A stretch of DNA of 64,000 nucleotides from Axinella damicornis. Taxonomy: Eukaryota > Porifera > Demospongiae > Axinellida > Axinellidae. The stretch lies in contig OZ007509.1 in assembly GCA_963931865.1 (NCBI GenBank), positions 19,250,227 through 19,314,226 on the forward strand. The letters are read 5' to 3'. Made by a program: the position numbers and the translations under genes. Positions within the stretch are counted from its first letter, which is position 1. The number at the start of each line of letters is the position of its first letter. Below the pieces are notes generated by a model. It worked only from the letters and a program-made list of their open reading frames with translations, ran no database searches and was not told the origin of the DNA. Positions 56,696 to 64,000 of this stretch are shown here, piece after piece.

Positions 56696-56914
56696 ATGTA
56701 TCACATTGAGTACAACCCGATCGTTCGGGAAGTTATGGAGTTATTACAAGAGAAATTATTCTGTATTTCTCTTCCGCAAGGAAAGAAAGTTAGTGTTGCA
56801 TATTCTAACATCTATCGGTCACTCAGTTGTGTTGAGGATAAACTCATGATCACTGACAGCACTGATGAAAATACAATGGATGAAACACAAGCATTCTGTG
56901 AGTTAGCTGACTGA
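56696..56914 (+). CDS. Related downstream module of the unrecognised gene
   Basis: The frame from ATG reads NPIVREVMELLQEKLF and on to DSTDENTMDETQAFCELAD, TGA at 56912. The first half aligns by eye with the 56403 exon: V-x-E-I/V-M-x-x-x-Q-E-K-L, then K-V-S-x-A-Y-S. It may be an alternative last exon or a decayed second copy. Confidence 0.4.
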   Translation: MYHIEYNPIVREVMELLQEKLFCISLPQGKKVSVAYSNIYRSLSCVEDKLMITDSTDENTMDETQAFCELAD

Positions 56915-59900
56915 ACTTTCTTCTGACATACGTAGCATGTATATATATATACTCATGCTCTACGTTTTGTGTTGTTTTTTTGTATACTACCGCAAACTTA
57001 AAGTCGTTTAGTTCACGGCCACATCCATTCAATTCTCATTCATTTTGAAGTTGAAATCAGTTCATATATGTGAAGATAATCAATACATGCATGCTTAAAC
57101 TTCGATTGGGACTGCTGAGACATAGAAATCCTACCTAAAGTTTAGTATGTTGACCTTCATTTAAGTAACACTGTATCTAGATTTTAGTGTACGCTAGTGC
57201 TAAGGTTCAGAAGGGTAACCGCTATTTCAGCATCAACGTACTTAAATGTAGTCCGTGTAACTGCTATGTTTTTGACCATAGCACTTATTTTTAGGATGTT
57301 GTTACTAAAGTTTAGTACCTTCATGCCTTTTCTTATAAGACATATCCACTAGTTCCTAGTTGGAAGGCAACTAGTTATGAGAGGACCCGCCAATTACTAG
57401 TACCTGCACGTGCTTATGCCAGTGAGTGCCAATTCCTCTAAATCTGAGTGCATGATCTGCTACAATTAAGAGCATGTGTTTTTGCTGTGTAAGGTTACGA
57501 CGCAAAGCAGGGAGGGTAGTCAACATGCAGACCAAACATCATTACAGCAGCTCACACTGTAGCCGTCGTACGCTGGTTAAATCGATTCCAGCAAATTATT
57601 CACCAAAAATCTCCAGTGCGAAGACCGCCAGCAACTCGATTCTACTGTTGGGAGACACACCATAGGAAGCTCTAGGGCCGGACATAAGCGTTTTGTGGCT
57701 AGGTTGAGCAGTCCTCGAAAGAACGACTCTTGAGTGCGAATAATAGATATTAAACTGATAGTCTATAGATGTGAACTCCTCAATTTGTGCATTGCTACAG
57801 TGCCTTTCTCATGATCCGAACAGTCGTCCACTTGTCTTCCCTCCCTGTTAGTAGGCTGCTGTGACTCATGATCAGCATGACATGACCATGTAGCTATTAT
57901 ATAGGATCATTCATGTGAACTAGCTAATTGAATAATCTAATCATATCCTTTTATTCTTAGGACGGCAACTGGAGGTGTGGTGCCATTGCCCTGCAAGTCA
58001 ACCATAAGAGATCGGAGTTGCCTGCACCATTAAGCAGCTTGTCCATAAACAGCTTAGTTGCTACAGGTTGACTCATGGTGATCCCAAGATTCCCAACAAT
58101 GCGCATTTAGTAGCAGCACGGAGCTATGCTCTTTTAATCAAAAATGATGCTTTGTACACATTACATAATTGTACACATTACATACCATTGTACATTGTCT
58201 ATGATTCGGCTGTCTGCATACTTTTCTTTTGGTAAGGCATTGTCTAATTAAAGATTCTGACTATTGATTGTCTAAAAAGGATGACCTTTCTCCAAATATG
58301 CATACTTACAACATCTTGTTGTCAACACATGGTGGTGATAATTAATTTGCTAATGAAAGTAGTCTATTACATCACCACTTAATGTGGGGCCCGCTCCAGT
58401 GGGAGGGCCTAATATGTGTGATTGACACATATTACAAGGTGCGACTCGCACCATTTCTGGACCCAATCCTTAATGTGCCTGTGAACAGATCAATTCTCAG
58501 TACTAGCGTTATGCAGAAAACAGTAGCTCTCAGGCAGCTAAAAACCTTCCGGACTTTGGCAAATAGCTTAGTAATATTATGGTCATAAACGGGGGTGTGG
58601 TGTCTCACGTGAGCAAGGGGCGTGGCCAAAAATGGAAGCCACATAAAAACACTTGGATTATAGGTTCTCTTGGTCCAGGTTGGGTCTTGATATCTCTTTC
58701 AGTTGCTGAGATATAGGCTAACAAACATCGATCAAAATCTGGTCAAATTTTGGTGTACCCAGTCCCTTAACTACGCTGTGAAAGCGTCTGTAGCCAGTAG
58801 TTAAAGTTAATTCACTGCTCCCTAGAAAATGGCTTCAAGAACGGCAAGTGTTATAAATTGCAAGCTTGAGTCAACCTACTGCTTAAGGAAGGGTCAATTG
58901 TTTGATATCTATTATTGTCACTTCATGCAGGACTGTGTGATCAATCGTACGATTTTGAGTGTCGACTTCAAGAACCTATAGCTCCGTAGCAACATATAGG
59001 AAACATAATATACCAATCTTGGAATGTGGGCAGACTTGGGTGGGGCTGACCTCTAACTATGATGCCACACCCCCGCAATCTGATGCTTGGGCACTGTAGT
59101 AGTAATAAGTGTTGGCTGAACACCAATTACTTGCTAGTCTACCTAGTTGTGAGTCACTATTAATTGAGGGTATACTATTTTGGGGTGTCTCGAGATCTAA
59201 TCGCTGGACTGGATTTCCTGAACGTGGGACTGGCACATGCGACTGGAATGTGGGACTGGAACGTGGGAACTCCATGGCTAAACTGCTGCAAAAATGCCTC
59301 ATTCAGGGTCGGACAGAAGCTAGGCACTCGGTTACTTCGCTCCACAGCCTGTTGAAGCATCTTGAATATTTAATAAGCTTTAACAACGGTGGCTATGACG
59401 GACCCCAGGTGGGCATGAAGCAAGCCTTGAGCATCCATGAGCTGTACTCACTGTTTTCCATTGGGGCCACGTGCATTTGCTGGGAAAGTACCTTTGCCAA
59501 GCTTTCAATTGAGCTCTAATCAGAAATCCTAAATAGGAGATAAATTATTTGGGGCAAAAATCAAATTCTAGCCTTTGTGTTAAAGCATAGGAACAGAGAA
59601 GGAATATTCCCCTCTCATCTATGACTATGGCTGAAGCTCACTGTCGAAGCTTATTAAATATGCACGTGACCTTTGACCTTAACAAAATAAGTTATATAGG
59701 AATACAAGCTGGTAACTAACTGGTCGCACTCGATCGATACATGTACAGTTCGCCTAGGCGCCTCGCGCTCAGTGTTACGTCATTGCTGTTACGTCATTGC
59801 TGTTACGTCATTTGTGTCGAGGATCAAATTGCCATATAAAATTCGCCAAATTTAAAAATACGGCGTTTTGACATACTTATAGAGTTGCCATACATTTACT

Positions 59901-60680
59901 CCCATAGAAAAGCGTGCAATTTTTCCCAAAATTGCACGGTTATTGTAGCCCGAGGGCTGTCAGAAATTGCACGGTTACAAAGCGGCCGCGGCGTGCGCTA
60001 ACCAATCAGGTCAAGCTCCGCCCTAGCAATGAGCGTCCGCATCATGGCTACGCCTCGTTTTCATTAGCAACAGTTGATGTACTGTGTGAACGCTCGCGTT
60101 GTTCAAGCTTTCTGTACCTGAGCTGAAGAAACGCTGTGAGAACCAAACGATTGCGTGGCGAAAGTGTTGTCACAGAAACGGTGGCGCTAGTCATTGTGCC
60201 ATACTAGCGCTGCAGCCGTACTGTTCGTGGCTGTTATGCGCACACAGGCTCTGTGCTGCTGTTATGGGACCCTGGGTGTCAGTTGCAACACAGCGCTTCT
60301 GTCTTAATGCTTCACTACACAACAGGTCAGTACTCTGGGCAAATAAGATAAGCGGTACTAGTAGCGCGTAGTTCGCTCGCGCTCGAGCGCTTTTGTGGCT
60401 GGGGCGTGGCTTTAATCGCTCAAACCGCTTCCTTTCGACCATGCCATGCCTGGAAGTACATGTATATGATTAGTATATAATCACATGTATTCTCGTGCCA
60501 TTTGGGAATAATTGCACTCACAACAGCCAAGTAATTGCACTCGCTATCGCTCGTGCAATTACTTGCCTGTTGCTCGTGCAATTCTTCCCAAATTGTACTC
60601 GAAACCCATGTGATTACAAAATCGCCAAATTTAATGCCCAACAAATTTTTCCTGCTAGACAGTATGTGGGGTAGGGCAAA
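56915..60680. other. Gene-less stretch
   Basis: No supported gene. There are three tgttacgtcattgc units (about 59773-59812), a ggactgg-rich patch near 59205-59270, and a foldback with aattgcac/gtgcaatt words (60505-60589). ORFs on both strands at 60099-60442 overlap each other and have no domain. Confidence 0.45.
60505..60589. repeat. Short foldback, aattgcac family
   Basis: gggaataattgcactca pairs with the region ending gtgcaattcttccc; the tip is cgctatcgctcg. Confidence 0.65.
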
Positions 60681-60792
60681 AGTTGGTTAAATTCAGTAGC
60701 TAGGTTACTGTAGTCACATGCACGCAGCTCACTTATAAGTGCATATTTGCTGTTAGACTCAGGTTCGATTCTTGTCCCAAGCTACTCATTAA

Positions 60793-61022
60793 GGTAGGAA
60801 GCACGGCATCGGCGAAATCGCGCAATTTTGCTCATGAATAATTAATGAGATGACGTCACTCGCATACGGTTATTTAGAGTTATTCATCTGTTTACGTTTT
60901 CCCATGGCGGCAACCGGAATAAACAAGGGGGGCTTCTCTCTTTGATGCGGCTAGCGGCCCTTTCAAGTTTCAAATCGGCACTCTGATGTGGCCGTGCGGT
61001 ACTTTGAAGATTTGTTTGAACA

Positions 61023-61069
<47 letters not shown>

Positions 61070-61790
61070 TAAAGAGCTATTCTGGCTTATTGAATGTAGC
61101 GATGGGCTATCTGAGTGTGAATAGCTAGGTGGAGTGAGCAGGAATGTTTGTGGGTCTGCTGAAGTGGCCGAAGAACAGCCTGGAAAGTGAACAGCCTCCG
61201 ACAGCTCCCTGGCCAAGGTACTCTAGAGAGTTGACCTTTCGGCATTACAGGCCCCGCCCATTTTCGTGTTAGGGCGAATTTGGCTGGTTTGGTAGCTGGA
61301 CTGGGCTGGTGCCTGGTGAGAGGGAGTAGATGTGTGGCCAAAACTCTGTAACCGAGAGGTGAATGTGGAAAAGCATCCCTAGTTTTGCAGGGGGTAGGTT
61401 GACCTTTTGGAAACTGGCCTTGGCTTGAGTCGGTTTTAGTTGGTGTGCGTGGAATTTTTTTTGAAAGCCTAGGGTAGCCAAACCTCTGTTTTTGAGGGTG
61501 GCAGTGAGTTTTGGGCTGTAGCCTGCAAGTGAGGAGAGCAGGTGGTAAATCCATCCGTATTTTTGGGCCTGTTTTGTGTGTGTATTGATGATGGGGTCAG
61601 AGTGTGGGTGGGGCCTTGGAGAGGGTCCAAATTTTCAGTTTCGTAGAGGGCCTTAAAATTGAGTTTTAGGGCATTTTCAAGCAGAGGGAGCAGTTTGATG
61701 CAAAGTATTGCTGAAACTTGTGTACGCTTTGATGCTGCCCATTTATCCATCAACTTGGTTTCGGAGTTCGCGGTACCCATGTTTACTACC
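60793..61790. mobile_element. 998-bp insertion flanked by TTAA, with long T tract
   Basis: The insertion is bounded by TTAA on both sides (60789-60792 and 61791-61794), starts GGTAGGAAGC and ends TTTACTACC, a 5-bp inverted end. The undisturbed paralogous site in copy A reads cattactaagcg. Inside are a run of about 42 T (61026-61067) and, on the minus strand, overlapping frames from 61780 to 61087 (MGTANSETKLMDKWAASKRT at the start) that shift once near 61490. I recognise no transposase. TTAA target use is a piggyBac habit, but the ends are not diagnostic. Confidence 0.7.
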
Positions 61791-62135
61791 TTAATAAGCG
61801 CTGAAGTCTTCTTCCAGAAACCGTTCTGCCATTTTTGATCCTAAGGAGTAATTCCTAATGAAGCGCACTTCCTATTTGAGGAATAGGTGCGTATTAAATG
61901 ACCTATACTGACATAGCTACAAAACGCTAAGCAGGTTTCATCAGCAGTTACGTATGCGTATGCATTGACCAATTAAAGCTGCCCAAAAGTAGACTATGCT
62001 CCATGTTCTGTGCAAGCACTTGCTCATGCTTGTCCCACAATGTCCTACATTCGTCTATTATATATTATGACAGTTGTACATGTGGAGGTCACTGTGGAAC
62101 TCATCCAATCAGGTACATACACATACACCACTCAC

Positions 62136-62262
62136 ATCCGTCAAATTGTCTACTGACGATAAGTCTGGCCACGTTCCCACCATGTTTGAGAATGGTGACT
62201 GCGTCTGAGTGGAGCAAGCCCTCTGTTGAGTTCCCGTTGATCTCCAGCAGTTCGTCACCCAC
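62136..62262 (-). CDS. PDZ exon, C-terminal half (copy B)
   Basis: Acceptor tgtgttgtag, then VGDELLEINGNSTEGLLHSD and AVTILKHGGNVARLIVSRQ; donor GACGGAT|gtgagt as in copy A. It is 12 bases shorter than copy A, an in-frame loss of four codons. Phases agree with the exon at 62359, so the PDZ fold is intact. Confidence 0.75.
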
Positions 62263-62358
62263 CTACAACACAGATAAGGTCAACCTTCAGCCTACTAACC
62301 CTCAGTAATCTAATAACCTAACACAGTAGACCTTCACTAAACAGAATTCCATGCTTAC

Positions 62359-62512
62359 TCTGAGTCGACTGTCCCTGTCAGCTGCTCCGCCCTTTCGTAT
62401 CATCAGTACGCACAGAGGAGAATTGTACTCGGCACCCGCACGGATACTGAACCCAAAGCCCCGGTCATCACGATGAATGTCAATCTGGTGGATCTCTCCA
62501 TTGACACTGCGA
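62359..62512 (-). CDS. PDZ exon, N-terminal half (copy B)
   Basis: VNGEIHQIDIHRDDRGFGFS, then IRAGAEYNSPLCVLMIRKGG and AADRDSRLR, ending at CTCAGA|gtaagc in phase 0. The binding loop is GFGF as in copy A. It is the same length as copy A (154 bases). Changes are mostly conservative, so it may be under selection. The rest of its gene was not found; upstream exons would lie at higher coordinates. Confidence 0.75.
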
Positions 62513-63427
62513 CTGTCCATGTGTGATGGTGAGAAAGGTACATATTGACTTCTCTCACACACACACACCATTCACACTCATTTGTATGTGACACCTAGGC
62601 CTTGTGTCACTGCAGCTGTGACAAATAATCAAACAAGAAGTGCCCAGTAGAGCACTTACCCATGCGCTGTTTGCAGCAACGTTCAGTGCACAGACTAGTG
62701 TTTATGAGTATTGAATAGAAGACATGCAGTTGGCCTACCGTAAACCATATTGAAAGCAGAGGTGTGGTTTTGTTCGACAGAGAGCTAGTGAAAATCTTGC
62801 TTTTCACAGCTCAGCAATGTACATGTACCTAAAATGTAAGTGTATGTTTGTAGCTAGTACTTGGTGGTGGTATGTATGCTGACTCAATGTACATAATTAT
62901 ATCCTCATTTCAATAATACCGTAAGCGCTCTAAATTTGCGTCAGTCCAGTTCAGTCTGTTGACAGTCCAGAAGTGGTTTTCAAAAAATCGATTTGATTGG
63001 TCAAAATAATCACATGATAATGATGTCATCATTATAACAGCTGGCGCTGCTGCGTGCATGCGGCTACGAACCAATTGACCCGAGCGCTAGCTCTGTCAAC
63101 AGCGTCAACTGCCAACACTACTATGGAACTCTGTCAACTCCCTCAACTCTTATAATTTACAGCCACCCTCTATGGTCAGCTCTGTCAACTAGCTGTGTCA
63201 CTTATTTTCAACTCAGTAAGAGGCATTTCTAAACTATTATGTGTACGCTTAGCGTCATGTTGACGTTAAAGTCAACCCCCTCCCCCCTCCCCCCTGACGT
63301 CAAGTTATCTATACTATTACACTGGCTTGAGTTGCACTGCAATAGCGTAAGGCGACCAGGAAACTGGTGTGACAGGTTTGGCGGTTAGAATGACCACACA
63401 AACAATCATACAATGACAACAATAACT

Positions 63428-63536
63428 AGCCTCATTCCCAGGCCCCACCCAGCTTTCGTCACTTGCAGTATGGAAAATGCGCATTTCAGTACTGCAAGTG
63501 ACGAAAAGCTGGGTGGGGCCTGGGAACGAGGCTAAG
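63428..63536. mobile_element. 109-bp foldback with perfect 8-bp target duplication
   Basis: agcctcattcccaggcccca pairs with tggggcctgggaacgaggct, and the inner gtcacttgcagta pairs with tactgcaagtgac. CAATAACT flanks both sides (63420-63427 and 63537-63544). Same family as 41612-41923. Confidence 0.85.
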
Positions 63537-63686
63537 CAATAACTATAATAGGTGGTTGTATGCCAACAAACTACACACTGTGAGGCATATATTTCTTTGC
63601 ACGCGGCGGGCCGCTCAAGTGTCCCTACAGCGATTTTGAACAGTTAGCTTTTAAACACCTGTACGCGTTAGCAAATGTCAGTACGG

Positions 63687-63750
63687 CGATTTGGTGTAGT
63701 GAGTAGGCGCACGCATGGTAATACGAACATCGGCGGTTCGAATCCAGAAA
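63687..63750 (+). other. tRNA-like segment
   Basis: tttggtgtagtgagtaggcg resembles an A box and ggttcgaatcc a B box, about 40 bases apart. The acceptor stem does not pair, so it is more likely a tRNA-derived SINE head than a tRNA gene. Confidence 0.3.
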
Positions 63751-64000
63751 CATTTTGGTTTTTCTAGGATAACGGCCAACGAAGATACTGTAACAACCCC
63801 TCAAACCAAGCATGCAGATAGAATGACACTGCCTAGGCAGTTCACAAAAACACTCACAAACGTAACTTACCTTAGAGTACGCGGGAGTCGATGAACAAGT
63901 TGCGGAGAAAAGTCCGATTTCGTCGTCATCTTCTTCTTTCTTTCTCATAACAAAACTTTGCCCAAGGATAAGGTAAGTCGGGGTAATTTCGGTCACGGTT

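Larger units (their letters stand above)
60663..62560. repeat. Segmental duplication, copy B, interrupted by an insertion
   Basis: 60663-60791 and 61791-62560 match copy A (12645-13740), including exon and intron sequence. The two parts are separated by 998 bases that copy A does not have. Confidence 0.85.
62513..64000. other. Gene-less right edge
   Basis: It contains a foldback (63428-63536), a tRNA-like segment (63687-63750) and a dispersed repeat shared with 22690-22860 (63780-63960). A minus frame from 63996 has a good donor (CTCTAAG|gtaagt, near 63869) after MRKKEEDDDEIGLFSAT, so it could be a first exon. It lies wholly in the dispersed repeat, which makes this doubtful. Confidence 0.4.

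Noticed and set aside
59914..60442. ORFs on both strands near a possible promoter-like region
   Set aside because: Mutually overlapping, no domain, and surrounded by short inverted repeats.
61026..61067. Poly-T tract as the tail of a retrotransposed copy
   Set aside because: It lies inside the 998-bp insertion, about 230 bases from its end, and the TTAA flanks fit cut-and-paste better.
63687..63750. Functional tRNA gene
   Set aside because: A- and B-box-like motifs exist but the acceptor and T stems do not pair properly; a SINE-like remnant is more likely.

Overview
This window looks like nuclear DNA of an early-branching animal, most likely a demosponge. The coding content supports this: intron-split exons with GT-AG borders and matching phases, MAGI-like PDZ domains, a tyrosine-kinase-like kinase with an HCD catalytic loop, and two large-exon Roc/COR-type GTPases, one joined to a C-terminal death domain. 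The very high density of short foldback (MITE-like) elements fits too. The species assignment is inference. There are no operons, ribosome sites or other prokaryotic features.

Left edge to 8 kb: this part is almost wholly repetitive. A roughly 0.7-kb module occurs in both orientations (1-2440, 6168-6660, 7040-7460), with a 2.2-kb foldback at 3971-6167 and a shorter foldback at 2511-3068. One 72-nt minus-strand exon (6878-6949) lies among the repeats and belongs to the GTPase family described below.

6.9-21.2 kb, minus strand: read 5' to 3' (right to left) there are two MAGI-like PDZ units (21145-18988), a further split PDZ (13719-13353), a one-exon kinase domain (12113-11209), a 2.08-kb Roc/COR-like exon (10165-8087) and the 72-nt linker exon. 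Neighbouring exon phases are compatible between the third PDZ and the kinase, and between an internal kinase donor and the Roc exon. One chimeric gene is therefore possible, but separate genes are not excluded.

22-36 kb: mostly foldback elements, some with clear terminal inverted repeats (22221-22567, 24219-24492, 24827-25081, 27120-27706). A MATH-like exon on the minus strand (25883-25081) has its stop codon formed by one of these elements. A 5'-truncated non-LTR retrotransposon (33788-32023, minus) carries a younger nested foldback.

36-41 kb, minus strand: a second Roc/COR-like gene can be rebuilt over six exons, all in phase, ending in a death domain split by one intron. It resembles the DAPK/Roco-death arrangement and probably acts in cytoplasmic death-domain signalling.

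41-64 kb: nested repeats; a frameshifted Arg/Glu-rich repeat ORF (43.9 kb); a broken coiled-coil gene (46.6-48.5 kb, plus); a 2.3-kb satellite with 109/116-bp alternation and a 1026-bp higher-order period; a spliced but truncated tyrosine-recombinase-like gene (52979-51952, minus); an unrecognised plus-strand gene with two related exons (56.1-56.9 kb); and at 60.7-62.5 kb a second copy of the 12.6-13.7 kb PDZ segment, interrupted by a 998-bp insertion flanked by TTAA.
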